From the NCBI RefSeq assembly GCF_003664645.1, contig NZ_RCHC01000021.1, positions 1 to 54,305 of the forward strand: DNA of 54,305 nucleotides, written 5' to 3'. The position numbers and the translations under genes are program-made. The stretch comes from Acinetobacter chengduensis. GTDB lineage: Bacteria > Pseudomonadota > Gammaproteobacteria > Pseudomonadales > Moraxellaceae. The notes beneath the pieces were generated by a model. It saw only the letters and a program-made list of their open reading frames with translations. It ran no database searches and was not told where the DNA came from. Below are positions 16,897-25,921 of the stretch, piece after piece. Within the stretch, counting starts at the first letter, position 1; every line of letters begins with the position of its first letter.

Positions 16897-17046
16897 ATGG
16901 CAGCTCTTCTCCTTGTTTTGGTACTTTTGGGTGTATCTATTGATACCACCCAACACTTTAAATCAGACAAAACATCTCAAGTTACGCCAGTAACGACAGA
17001 CCTTAAAACTGATGTAACGCCTGTTTCAGAAGCCAAAGCCTCTTAA
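16897..17046 (+). CDS. Small putative membrane-anchored or secreted protein (49 aa)
   Basis: A 49-residue frame starts at ATG 16897 with TAGGA five bases upstream and ends at TAA 17044-17046. The N-terminus is strongly hydrophobic (MAALLLVLVLLGVS, a signal peptide or anchor), followed by a Thr/Val/Lys/Asp-rich tail (TSQVTPVTTDLKTDVTPVSE). It is followed immediately by a good terminator. These signs of an independent gene make it more than chance. Function is unknown. Confidence 0.55.
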   Translation: MAALLLVLVLLGVSIDTTQHFKSDKTSQVTPVTTDLKTDVTPVSEAKAS

Positions 17047-17079
17047 ACGGTGTAGCCTTTCAATCCTCATCTAAGCATT

Positions 17080-17110
17080 AAAAAAACCAGCCTTTATGGC
17101 TGGTTTTTTA
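17080..17110. terminator. Bidirectional terminator
   Basis: AACCAGCC (stem), loop TTTAT and GGCTGGTT, flanked by A residues and then T residues. It ends the 49-residue ORF on plus and lies downstream of dusB on minus. Confidence 0.9.
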
Positions 17111-17146
17111 ATTTGATCAGTAATGGCATTATTCTGCAAATCATAC

Positions 17147-18190
17147 TCAGCTTTCTAACAAATTTACCTGCTCAACTTGTACATCACTCATAATGTCACC
17201 ATGATCCAAAAGATGATCAAAATAAGCTTCGACTACTTTAAACTGTGCAGCTGTTGAATCTTCTTTATACATATTTTGGCGAAATTCATTACTTGAGCGT
17301 AAACCCTTGGTATACCAAGCAATGTGTTTACGTGAAATTCGACAGCCCGAATACTCACCATAAAACTCGTATAGTTCAATCAAATGCCCTAGCAACACTT
17401 TTTTAACTTCTTCAATACTAGGTGCTGCCAAATGCTCACCCGTCTCCAAATAATGTGCAATTTCACGAAAGATCCAAGGACGTCCTTGAGCTGCACGACC
17501 AATCATGACTGCATCTGCACCGGTATAATCCAACACATATTTGGCTTTTTCTGGCGTGTCGATATCACCATTAGCAATCACGGGAATATTGAGTAAACCT
17601 TTGACTTCTTTAATCAGTGCATAACGTGCAGTGTTTAAATACATATCTTCACGCGTACGGCCATGTAAGGCCAAAGCAGCAATACCCGCTTCTTCAGCTC
17701 GTTTTGCCACACGTAAAATATTTTCATGGCCATTTAAAAAGCCCAACCGCGTTTTTAATGTTACAGGTACATCAACTGCCGCAACCACGCTGTCTAATAT
17801 TCGCGCAACGAGGTCTTCATCTTTGAGTAAAGCTGAGCCTGCCAATTTATTACAGACTTTTTTGGCTGGGCATCCCATATTAATGTCGACAATTTGAGCC
17901 CCATTCGCTACTTGAAAACGCGCAGCTTCAGCAAGTTCTTGTGGGTCTGAACCCGCGATTTGTGCAGAAATAGGTGCAATTTCGCCATCAAAGTTGGCAC
18001 GATATAAACTCTTTTTGCTCATGCGTAAGGTTTTGTCTGCGGTCATCATTTCACTGACTGCGTGCCCTGCGCCAAAATATTTACAGAGCGTTCGAAATGG
18101 ACGGTCAGTAACCCCCGCCATAGGCGCGACCCACAATTTTTTACTGATGGGCTTATCAAATAACTCTTGAATTACTGCGTGTTGCACCAT
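17147..18190 (-). CDS. dusB: tRNA-dihydrouridine synthase B
   Basis: The 347-residue flavoenzyme reduces uridines in tRNA to dihydrouridine. Signature features: VAPMAGVTDRPFRTLCKYFG, the catalytic Cys107 in DINMGCPAKKVC, TLKTRLGFLNG, ALHGRTREDMY and GADAVMIGRAAQGRPWIF with the FMN-phosphate loop. The C-terminus carries the helical tRNA-binding part. A longer frame reaches 18292, but MVQHAVIQELF at 18190 matches the family start; a possible GGA lies just upstream. In many gammaproteobacteria dusB is upstream of fis, but here no fis follows; a terminator comes after it. Confidence 0.95.
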   Translation of the reverse strand: MVQHAVIQELFDKPISKKLWVAPMAGVTDRPFRTLCKYFGAGHAVSEMMTADKTLRMSKKSLYRANFDGEIAPISAQIAGSDPQELAEAARFQVANGAQIVDINMGCPAKKVCNKLAGSALLKDEDLVARILDSVVAAVDVPVTLKTRLGFLNGHENILRVAKRAEEAGIAALALHGRTREDMYLNTARYALIKEVKGLLNIPVIANGDIDTPEKAKYVLDYTGADAVMIGRAAQGRPWIFREIAHYLETGEHLAAPSIEEVKKVLLGHLIELYEFYGEYSGCRISRKHIAWYTKGLRSSNEFRQNMYKEDSTAAQFKVVEAYFDHLLDHGDIMSDVQVEQVNLLES

Positions 18191-18592
18191 TAATTTTTCC
18201 ACTTCGTACACATTAAACCTAGAAAATATTTTGCTTGCTGTTATCTCTACATTGTAAATTTTACAATGCAAACACCCTGAGTGAATCATCAATAAAAATT
18301 CAGCTCATCTCGCTAATGCAGATGGCAATGCGATATACAAAACCTGCATCATGCGTCACACGAGTGAGTGACGATTTTGCTTAAAGCTATTTTCTATAGG
18401 GGCTATAGTCTAAATCTTTCTGACAAAAATCTCTAGTTCAGCCATAAATGCTGTGCCAAACAACGATATAGTCCAGAGCAACTATGCTTTGCGATTCAGT
18501 CCCTTTAACGGTCTATTTCAAAATAACTCTACAGTTAATAAAAATACCCAAGCGAACTTGGGTATTTGTTTAATTAAAATCACGAGCAATCT
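18191..18592. other. Intergenic gap between dusB and pgaD
   Basis: About 400 bases without a convincing gene. A hairpin CGTCAC...GTGACG lies at 18354-18373. A clear terminator at 18542-18569 (TACCCAAG...CTTGGGTA followed by TTTG) belongs to the pga operon on minus. The rest is plain AT-rich sequence that should contain the dusB promoter. Confidence 0.5.
18542..18569 (-). terminator. Terminator of the pga operon
   Basis: TACCCAAG, loop CGAA, CTTGGGTA. On the minus strand the stem is followed by TTTTTATT. It lies just beyond the pgaD stop (18593). Confidence 0.85.
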
Positions 18593-19006
18593 TTATTCAA
18601 TGCGAATAATTTTGCCATGTTCATCATGATGTACAATGCTAATTTTTTGCTGACGACTTTGTTCAATTTCTTGCACAGGTAAATCAAAATGATGTACATA
18701 GTCGGTCAGCGTTTTAGCAGATTGTTTTTTCACTGTTTTTGCAGGCACATAATTAGACCATAGCAACAATGAAATGGCACATGCCACTAATGCAGTAAAG
18801 CCATGTTCTAAGCCTGTGCCAAATGAGCCAAATAAATGCTCTAATACATGGTGTTTTTGCAGACTTAAGAAACCCATGACCAGTAAGGCTGGGCGCCATA
18901 GTAGCAACCAAACACCCCACATCACTGCTGTAGAGGTATTCGATGCGTATCGTTTATGCCATGGTAACTGGCGGCGTAAATCGATAATTAAGCTATTATT
19001 TTTCAT
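18593..19006 (-). CDS. pgaD: Poly-beta-1,6-N-acetylglucosamine biosynthesis protein PgaD
   Basis: PgaD is a 137-residue inner-membrane protein with two hydrophobic segments (WGVWLLLWRPALLVMGFL and HGFTALVACAISLLLW). It is the partner of the PgaC glycosyltransferase and is needed for poly-N-acetylglucosamine synthesis; in E. coli it cooperates with c-di-GMP binding. Here it follows pgaC by 11 bases and ends the operon before a terminator. The C-terminal cytoplasmic tail contains several His residues (IVHHDEHGKI). Identification rests on size, topology and place after pgaC. Confidence 0.88.
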   Translation of the reverse strand: MKNNSLIIDLRRQLPWHKRYASNTSTAVMWGVWLLLWRPALLVMGFLSLQKHHVLEHLFGSFGTGLEHGFTALVACAISLLLWSNYVPAKTVKKQSAKTLTDYVHHFDLPVQEIEQSRQQKISIVHHDEHGKIIRIE

Positions 19007-19017
19007 TTTGTATTTAC

Positions 19018-20292
19018 TCAGCTTTCTGATTTTATACGAATACCACGGTCAGGACTCACCCAACGAGCACGCTGGCCTGTGCCACGTCGTAATACTTTTG
19101 GGAAGGCAACTATACTGGCAGTAATGGTAATTAACCAAAATACGAAAGGATACCAAATCATCCAGAAATAGTTTTTACCCAATGATGGCTCATAGCGACT
19201 ATCCATCCATTTACTGAGCGCAAATTGTAGTAAGCACGTTGCACCTAATAACATACCTGTACCGTACGGGAGGAAAGGTGAGCTCACTAAATCACCTATG
19301 CCCCCCATAGGAATAATAAAGTGTAATAACCAAATCACCGCCATAATCAGCATCATATATGACCAAACAAGGGTCAAAATAAGCTCCATCATTAATGGCC
19401 ACAGAAAGTTCAGTTTGGGTTTAAACAATACGTCGATATTTTTAAGTAAAACTTGTGCCCCACCCATTGCCCAACGTAGACGTTGTTTCCATAAGCCACT
19501 GAAAGTTTCTGGCATTAATATCCATACCAAAGCATTTGGCTCAAAGCGGATATCCCAACCTTCTCGCTGCAATTTCCATGTAATATCAATGTCTTCAGTA
19601 AGCATGTCTGGCGACCAATAACCCACTGAATGCACCGCGCTTTTACGAAAGCCTGTAATGACCCCAGAGACTGTAAATAAGCGACCAAAGCTTCGTTGCG
19701 CACGTTTAATCATGCCTACAATTGAGGAAAACTCACCCACTTGAATACGGCCAATAAGTGTAGAACGGGTACGAATACGTGGATTACCAGTCACTGCGGC
19801 CACACCATCATTTTCTAAGAAGTGACGCATCATCCAAGTTGCAACATGAGGGTCTAGAAGCGCATCACCATCAATCCCAATCAGGTACTCAGCATCAGTC
19901 AACAAGCTACCTGCTTGCAATGCCATTGCCTTTCCTTGGTTTTGTGCCAAATGCACCACACGTAGCTTTTCGTATTTTCCAGCCAAGCGATCCAAAACTT
20001 CTGCAGTATTGTCTTTACTCCCATCATTGATGGCGATGACTTCAAAGTTTGGATATTGCAAACCTAAAGCGTGGCTCAAAGTTTCTTCTGCATTATCACC
20101 TTCGTTGAAACACGGGACCAATACCGCAACTTTAGGATATTCTGTTAATGCAGGTGGCTCTGAAAATGGCGGATCTTTGCGCTCTTTCCAATAAAAAATC
20201 AGTGCACCGACCATCCATAAATACGACATAAATAATGGATAGTAAAATACAAAGTGCAATGCTGAATGCCAAAATTGCTGAAGCGTTGACAT
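19018..20292 (-). CDS. pgaC: Poly-N-acetylglucosamine synthase PgaC
   Basis: This 424-residue GT2-family glycosyltransferase polymerises N-acetylglucosamine in the inner membrane. Visible: an N-terminal membrane segment, NDGSKDNT for UDP-sugar binding, IGIDGDALLDP (DxD-type), TEDIDITW, and the processive Q(Q/R)xRW motif as KQRLRWAMGG. Several hydrophobic segments follow (PLMMELILTLVWSYMMLIM and later). It sits between pgaB and pgaD with 12 and 11 base gaps, as expected for translation coupling. The enzyme should make the exopolysaccharide that PgaB deacetylates and PgaA would export. Confidence 0.95.
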   Translation of the reverse strand: MSTLQQFWHSALHFVFYYPLFMSYLWMVGALIFYWKERKDPPFSEPPALTEYPKVAVLVPCFNEGDNAEETLSHALGLQYPNFEVIAINDGSKDNTAEVLDRLAGKYEKLRVVHLAQNQGKAMALQAGSLLTDAEYLIGIDGDALLDPHVATWMMRHFLENDGVAAVTGNPRIRTRSTLIGRIQVGEFSSIVGMIKRAQRSFGRLFTVSGVITGFRKSAVHSVGYWSPDMLTEDIDITWKLQREGWDIRFEPNALVWILMPETFSGLWKQRLRWAMGGAQVLLKNIDVLFKPKLNFLWPLMMELILTLVWSYMMLIMAVIWLLHFIIPMGGIGDLVSSPFLPYGTGMLLGATCLLQFALSKWMDSRYEPSLGKNYFWMIWYPFVFWLITITASIVAFPKVLRRGTGQRARWVSPDRGIRIKSES

Positions 20293-20304
20293 AATTCAAT
20301 TCCT

Positions 20305-22299
20305 CTAAGGAATAAGTTTGCTTGATTTCAAATCAAAGGCTTTACGCATTACATGTACATCGGGATGATCTTTAATTGGGTCATCAGGATAATAAGCCAC
20401 GTGCATCACGCCTTGCTCATATAAAGACTGGATGGTTGAAGCCATCTCGTCTGAAGGGACTTTTTGATTGGTACGCCAATCCACTGCTTGTAACTCAAAT
20501 ACGGTCTTTTTGATTCCATTTGGAAATTGTTTGACCCGTTTTACGATGTCTTGATAGAACTTGGCACTATTGGGTGCTTGCTCCATATAAGGCATGGCCA
20601 TAATCGCGGTAAAATCATAACGATTTAGCGATTGCTCAAGTGACTGTGAATACCAATTTTCTGCATACGGTTTTAAAGCAACTTGTGCATATAAATTACG
20701 AGCAGTCAGTAAAAATGGTTGATACTGACGAACTTCTGACGCCAATTGCATCGCAAAGTTGTCTATATATTCCGTTTTAAAAGCAGTCCATTTTTGCAAC
20801 TGCGCATCGTTATTACGAATTGCATTTAAATCTTGCGGTAAACCAATTGAAGCGTAGGCCTTCATCGCGTCTGGGCTAGCATCTTCATAATCAGACAATG
20901 TGGTGTCATCATGGAATAAAACCCCATTAAATGATGCTGATTTTGCAAGGTCTGTGTATATACCCGCAATCGTTGCACGGGCATCAGCAGAAAATGGGCT
21001 CAAACGGTGATATCCCATATTTAAATGCTCACCCTCTTTGCTTTGCTGTGTTTCCACCAAATCTTCTGAAACCGCGTTATTTTTTGGCAAATCCCATGCA
21101 AGCAACGGCATCCACGCATAGATACGGCTGACATTGGTACGCGTTTGAATTTGCCACGCAACGCGGTTAAATAAGTCCGCACGCATAGGTAAGTAATGAT
21201 TTGGGAAATACACCATATCCGCAGAACCATTCGCATCTGGATCTGAAAAGGCTTGTAAATAGACGGTATTGACTTTCATGGCTACAATACGATCCAACAA
21301 ACTACCTAAATTACGTTCTTGCTGAGCTGGATCAGGATCATAAATATAATCCAAATCGATATGCATAATTTTTTGTGGACGGTTGTTATCGCCTAAGTTT
21401 TTTTGACGGTTTTCAATTTCTTGGGCCAATTCAGTCGTCGACATATTGCCTTCGACTAAAATCCGATTGAGCTGACCTAAAGAGGTTTTTGCAGAGTCTG
21501 CACCGTCATCTAAACTAATGGCCACTGGCATCCCAAGTTTTTTTGCAATGCTCACTGTTTCCATGTTGTAACGACCATAAGGCCACACCATCACACGTGG
21601 TGACTTCAAACCATGTGCAACCAAGAGCTGATTATTCTGTTTTAAATCTTGGGTAATACGCTGTGTATACTGCGCATCACCTTCATAGCTTGATGTTTTA
21701 GGATCGTATAAGCGCGTCACTGCAGCAGGTTCAGAGTTACCTTGCGGATTGCCTAAAATGCCACGATGCAAATTATAGCTATGGCTTGCGATTTCAACTA
21801 AGCCACTATTTTGCATTTCTTTCAGCTGATCCCACGTTAGCATGTCACTACGTGGGATTTTCTCATCTGAAAAATCGACTTGAGCTCCCGCTTTAGGCTC
21901 TAACCAAGAACCCACCACAGCTAAAACTACGGGTATCTTATGTGCTTTAATTACAGGATATGCATTTTGATAGAAAGATTCATAGCCATCATCTACAGTC
22001 AGCAATACAGGCTTAGCGGGTAAAGTCGATTTACCTTTATTCGCATTTATGAGTTGATCCACTGTAATAAAATGAAAGCCTTGTTTTTCCAGCCATTCAA
22101 TGTGCTGTTGAAACTGCGCTGTACTAACTGCATATTCTGGAATTAATGCGTTTTTGTTGTTGGTGATTTCATGATAACCAATAACAGTAAGTGTTTTTGT
22201 TGTAGCACTATGATTTGGTGTCGCAGCCATGGTGGCTTGATTTGCCAAGCTTGCCAAAAGAGAGGCAGCGATTAGCGTTTTAAGAAAACGAATTTTCAT
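20305..22299 (-). CDS. pgaB: Poly-N-acetylglucosamine deacetylase PgaB
   Basis: The 664-residue protein has an N-terminal signal peptide (about 25 residues, ending NQATMAA) and the two-domain PgaB layout. Domain one is a polysaccharide deacetylase (LLTVDDGYESFYQNAYPV and EIASHSYNLHRG, metal- and substrate-binding). Domain two, from about residue 310, is the glycoside-hydrolase-like part (KIMHIDLDYIYDPDPAQQ, VNTVYLQAFSDPD, VLFHDDTT). It deacetylates the polymer in the periplasm, easing export. In most genomes pgaA precedes pgaB, but here pgaB begins the operon after a gene-free region. Loss of the expected partner is described as a finding. Confidence 0.95.
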   Translation of the reverse strand: MKIRFLKTLIAASLLASLANQATMAATPNHSATTKTLTVIGYHEITNNKNALIPEYAVSTAQFQQHIEWLEKQGFHFITVDQLINANKGKSTLPAKPVLLTVDDGYESFYQNAYPVIKAHKIPVVLAVVGSWLEPKAGAQVDFSDEKIPRSDMLTWDQLKEMQNSGLVEIASHSYNLHRGILGNPQGNSEPAAVTRLYDPKTSSYEGDAQYTQRITQDLKQNNQLLVAHGLKSPRVMVWPYGRYNMETVSIAKKLGMPVAISLDDGADSAKTSLGQLNRILVEGNMSTTELAQEIENRQKNLGDNNRPQKIMHIDLDYIYDPDPAQQERNLGSLLDRIVAMKVNTVYLQAFSDPDANGSADMVYFPNHYLPMRADLFNRVAWQIQTRTNVSRIYAWMPLLAWDLPKNNAVSEDLVETQQSKEGEHLNMGYHRLSPFSADARATIAGIYTDLAKSASFNGVLFHDDTTLSDYEDASPDAMKAYASIGLPQDLNAIRNNDAQLQKWTAFKTEYIDNFAMQLASEVRQYQPFLLTARNLYAQVALKPYAENWYSQSLEQSLNRYDFTAIMAMPYMEQAPNSAKFYQDIVKRVKQFPNGIKKTVFELQAVDWRTNQKVPSDEMASTIQSLYEQGVMHVAYYPDDPIKDHPDVHVMRKAFDLKSSKLIP

Positions 22300-22900
22300 G
22301 GATTATGGCTCAAATATGATTGCGAGAATTGCAGCACACCCCCCAATCATCCATCATTGCAGTTGCTCTTCCTAAGCGAGGGTGTACTGAATTCCCATGC
22401 TGACTTTTTAGCAGAGCAAGCTGAAAAGAAACTTAAAAATTAAAGGTTTTTCATTATTTTTTCTGAGTAAATACAGACACTATTCCAAGGTAGCTCTATA
22501 GAGTTAAATTCAATCGCATAGGTGCATATTCGCTCAACATTTACTGCATTCTATAAATAGGCTCTAGTTCGCTTAAAGTTGAAGGCACAATGATTTTTTA
22601 TAACAGAGTGATTTTGATTTTAGAGGGCTAGGCAATATAAATGCATTATGATATTTTTTCTAAACCTAGCTTGCAGAAAAATAGCTGTTCTGCAATCACT
22701 TAGCTTTAAGGCTCATTTAATTTGTGTGGTTTTTACTGGCGCTATGTATGCGGTTTAAACGCTTAAGTTGAGTACTTAAGGCTTTATATATGGGGCTTTG
22801 AATACTATGACACTCAGATAATTGTCATGCTTTTTTATGCCGACATAGTATACTGCTAGCGTCAGATAGACCTCCCTTTTCGGAATGTGTTTTCTTCAAT
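22300..22900. other. Gene-free region where pgaA would be expected
   Basis: About 600 bases separate pgaB (leftward) from the DUF1615 gene (rightward). I read both strands and found no pgaA-like (TPR/porin) sequence and no long frame. A TGACA...TGTCA inverted repeat lies around 22808-22826. A plausible rightward promoter for the DUF1615 gene is TTGTCA at 22822-22827 with TAGTAT at 22846-22851, spacing 18. The pga promoter should also lie here. Confidence 0.6.
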
Positions 22901-24109
22901 ATGAAAAAATCTTTTGCTCCTACCTATGGTGTTAAAACACTTTCTGTTTTAGCACTTTCTATTGGCTTAACTGCATGTGGCAATGGATCTTGGTGGTCTA
23001 ACGATAAAGAACCCACCCTCAATGCAGACCAGATTCGCAAAGCCATTCCAAGTCGCGTGCAAGAGCGCAGCTCGTGGGCAAAAGATATCTACGACATTAC
23101 CGAGCAACTGGGTATTCCACAAACCAAAGAAAATGTTTGTACGATTGTGGCGGTTGTTGATCAAGAATCAAACTTTCATGCTGACCCTGAAGTACCAGGA
23201 CTGGGTCAAAAAGCAGTGAAAGAAGTACAAGACCGTTTAGATGAAAAATTTAAAGAAAAACTAGGCGATAAAATTGGTGGCACAATCGCAGGCTACTTCC
23301 AAGAAGTACTCAAGACCCAGCCAAGTCCTGAAGATAACTATTTGAGTCAAATGAGCCGTGTTCGAACTGAACGCCAATTAGATGAACTATACCGTGAAAT
23401 TTTTGCTTATATGGCCAAGCATTATCACGTTAGCGCCCTCACAGGTACAGCTAAACTTTTAGGGCAAGATATTAGCGAAAAAATGAATCCAATCACCACT
23501 TTGGGTTCTATGCAAGTCTTAGTCAGTTATGCCAAAGAGAATAAACGCCAAAGTGGTAATATGGCGGAATTACGTACAGATATGTATTCACAATACGGTG
23601 GTTTATATTATGGTATTCACCGTCTTATGATGTATGACGCAGATTATAACAAGCCTATTTATCGCTTCGCAGATTATAACTCTGGCAAATACTCAAGCCG
23701 TAATGCTGCGTTTCAAAGCATGTTAAATAAAGTCAGTGATTCGGATTTAGCCTTAGATGGAGATTTACTGCTCTATAACAAAGAGGGATCTCCACTGGCC
23801 ACTAAAAGTTCATCTGAACGTGAATTATTAAAAGCTTTTTCTACCAATAATGTGATCTTAACGCCAAATCAGATTCGCTCAGATTTGAAAAAGGAAAAAG
23901 ACATTGATTTCGAGAAAACAGCAACTTACCGTGCAGTGACAAAACTTTATCAAGAAAAAACGGGCAAAGAACCTTTTTATGCCATAATGCCTGAAGTGGT
24001 TATTTCTGGTCCAAAATTAAGTAGAGACTACAATACTAACTGGTTCGCTTCTCGCGTAAACGGACGCTATCAAACATGTATGAGCCGAATAAAACATCTA
24101 AAAATTTAG
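22901..24109 (+). CDS. DUF1615-family lipoprotein
   Basis: The 402-residue product begins with a lipoprotein signal peptide, lipobox LTAC with Cys26. The rest matches the DUF1615 pattern as I recall it: an SWAKDIYDITEQLGIP start, then CTIVAVVDQESNFHADPEVPGLG (a lysozyme-like E/N-rich box that suggests a murein-hydrolase-like fold), TTLGSMQVLVSYA, and GGLYYGIHRLMMYDADYNKPIYRFADYNSG. The family's function is unknown, but the fold hint implies peptidoglycan contact. Its 3' end overlaps the next gene by 34 bases, so the two form an operon. Confidence 0.82.
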   Translation: MKKSFAPTYGVKTLSVLALSIGLTACGNGSWWSNDKEPTLNADQIRKAIPSRVQERSSWAKDIYDITEQLGIPQTKENVCTIVAVVDQESNFHADPEVPGLGQKAVKEVQDRLDEKFKEKLGDKIGGTIAGYFQEVLKTQPSPEDNYLSQMSRVRTERQLDELYREIFAYMAKHYHVSALTGTAKLLGQDISEKMNPITTLGSMQVLVSYAKENKRQSGNMAELRTDMYSQYGGLYYGIHRLMMYDADYNKPIYRFADYNSGKYSSRNAAFQSMLNKVSDSDLALDGDLLLYNKEGSPLATKSSSERELLKAFSTNNVILTPNQIRSDLKKEKDIDFEKTATYRAVTKLYQEKTGKEPFYAIMPEVVISGPKLSRDYNTNWFASRVNGRYQTCMSRIKHLKI

Positions 24110-24720
24110 CCCTTTTTGATTTTGATGGAACCCTGTGTAACAAAGACAGTTTTACAGGGTTTATTTTCTATGCGCTATCTAAACGACATATTGTACGGCA
24201 AGGTTTAAAAATACTACCTTGGATTCAGGGCTACTATCTTAATATTTACCCTCCTCATGCAATGCGCCCAAAGCTCTATCATGCGATGTTTCGTAATACC
24301 CAAGCAGACTCGCTCTACCAGTTGGCCAATGGCTATGCGGAAGAATTAATTCAACATCTAGATCCCGCTCTTTTACATCAACTAAAATGCCATCAGCAAT
24401 TGGGACATCAAGTGGTGTTGGTTTCCGCGTCTATCGATATTTACTTAAAGCCTATTTGTGAGTTATTGGGCATCGAACTAATTTGTACCGAGGTTGAAAT
24501 TCAAAATCAGAAAATAACGGGACGATATCAAACCCAAGATTGTAGTAGTGAGCAGAAAAAAATCCGTATTTTGGAAAAATATAATCTGCATGACTACGAT
24601 AGCATCTATGCCTACGGCAACAGTCACGAAGACTTTGCCATGCTCAGTCTAGCGGACTTTCCTTTTATGGTAGGTCAGGCACAAAGCTTACCTGAGTTAA
24701 ATCTGGCACGTTCTGCTTAG
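24076..24720 (+). CDS. HAD-IB subfamily phosphatase
   Basis: The 214-residue protein shows the HAD motifs in order: FDFDGTL with Asp15 and Asp17, LVSASIDIYL (motif II Ser), and AYGNSHEDFAM (motif IV, GNxxxD). The helical cap after motif I is typical of the HAD-IB (phosphoserine-phosphatase-like) group, in which unknown phosphorylated substrates are dephosphorylated. It starts 34 bases inside the DUF1615 gene, an overlap consistent with coupled translation. A terminator follows. No partner gene reveals the substrate. Confidence 0.85.
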   Translation: MYEPNKTSKNLALFDFDGTLCNKDSFTGFIFYALSKRHIVRQGLKILPWIQGYYLNIYPPHAMRPKLYHAMFRNTQADSLYQLANGYAEELIQHLDPALLHQLKCHQQLGHQVVLVSASIDIYLKPICELLGIELICTEVEIQNQKITGRYQTQDCSSEQKKIRILEKYNLHDYDSIYAYGNSHEDFAMLSLADFPFMVGQAQSLPELNLARSA

Positions 24721-24766
24721 CACTATAAAATGAATACAAAGATTTTTAGGTTGTACAAAAGGCCAT

Positions 24767-24795
24767 AAAAAAACCTGCATCAGCAGGTTTTTTTA
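24767..24795. terminator. Bidirectional terminator
   Basis: AAACCTGC, loop ATCA, GCAGGTTT with A and T tracts on the two sides. It separates the convergent HAD and desaturase genes. Confidence 0.9.
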
Positions 24796-24811
24796 TAACG
24801 CTCAAAACTAT

Positions 24812-25906
24812 TTATTTTTTAAATGGAAACGCATATTTCACAATACGTTTTAACACGCTACCATACTGCTTGACTAAGCTGGCATTGTTATAGTTCAAAC
24901 CATATTTTTCACATACAGCCTGTACTTTTGGCGCCATTTTACGGTAACGACGTGCAGGCACATCTGGATATAAATGGTGTTCAATTTGATGGCTTAAATG
25001 ACCTGTCAGAATGTGGAAAGCTTCTGAACCAGTTAGATTTGAAGAACCACGAATTTGACGCATGTACCAATGCCCACGGCTTTCATTTTCAAGTACTTTT
25101 TTTGGGAAAACTTCAACATCTTTGGTAAAGTGACCACAGAAAATAATACTGAATGTCCAAATATTACGAAGACCATTGGCGACCAAATTCCCAGTAAATA
25201 CAGGCAAAGCAGCTGGCCCTGCAATCAATGGAAAGAACACATAGTCTTTGAATAATTGCTTGCTAATTTTGGCCTGCATTGGTTTCCATTCTTCTTTGGT
25301 CTGTTCTTTGCTCTTACGCCCTTTGAAGTATCGGCCCAATTCAAGGTTTTGAATGGCTACACCCCATTGAAACAACAAGCAAAATGGAATGCTATAAATA
25401 GGCTGTAAAAGATAGCCAGGCTTCCAACGTTGCTCTGGGAACAAACGCACTAGACCATAACCAATATCATCATCCATCCCTTTAATATTGGTATAGGTAT
25501 GGTGCTTAAAGTTATGTGTTTGACGCCAGTTATCTGCCGTACCCACAATATCCCACTCATAGGTTTGACCATTGAACTTCGGATCATTCATCCAGTCATA
25601 TTGACCATGCATCACATTGTGGCCCAATTCCATGTTTTCCATGATTTTGGCAAAACCTAATAGGCCTGTACCCAATAGCCATGCCGGTGGGAACCATCCT
25701 GCAAACAGTAAAGCACGACCAGCAAATGATGCATAACGAATACTTGCATACACACGGCGGATATATATGGCATCTTTTTCGCCAAGGTCGTCTAAAACTT
25801 CTTGCTTAATCGCATCAAGCTCACGTGCAAGTTCGTCTAACTGACTTTGTGTCAATTCGTTGTTTTTAGGGTTTTTAAAATATTCAAATTTTACAGGCAT
25901 ATTCAT
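24812..25906 (-). CDS. Fatty acid desaturase (acyl-CoA type, DesB-like)
   Basis: This 364-residue membrane desaturase has the three histidine boxes of di-iron desaturases: HNVMH at 96-100, HNFKHH at 131-136 and HLSHQIEHH at 303-311. The middle carries hydrophobic segments (FPPAWLLGTGLLGF and others). It would introduce a double bond into fatty acyl chains using electrons from the neighbouring reductase. The order reductase then desaturase, divergent from a TetR gene, is the same as desC-desB-desT of Pseudomonas aeruginosa (PA4888-PA4890). AGGA at about eight bases supports the start. It is the second gene of the operon. Confidence 0.92.
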   Translation of the reverse strand: MNMPVKFEYFKNPKNNELTQSQLDELARELDAIKQEVLDDLGEKDAIYIRRVYASIRYASFAGRALLFAGWFPPAWLLGTGLLGFAKIMENMELGHNVMHGQYDWMNDPKFNGQTYEWDIVGTADNWRQTHNFKHHTYTNIKGMDDDIGYGLVRLFPEQRWKPGYLLQPIYSIPFCLLFQWGVAIQNLELGRYFKGRKSKEQTKEEWKPMQAKISKQLFKDYVFFPLIAGPAALPVFTGNLVANGLRNIWTFSIIFCGHFTKDVEVFPKKVLENESRGHWYMRQIRGSSNLTGSEAFHILTGHLSHQIEHHLYPDVPARRYRKMAPKVQAVCEKYGLNYNNASLVKQYGSVLKRIVKYAFPFKK

Positions 25907-25921
25907 CGCAATGGTCCTACC

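Noticed and set aside
22300..22900. Decayed pgaA remnant
   Set aside because: Minus-strand reading near the pgaB start shows no TPR- or porin-like stretch. A remnant could be too degraded to see, so only absence of an intact gene is claimed.
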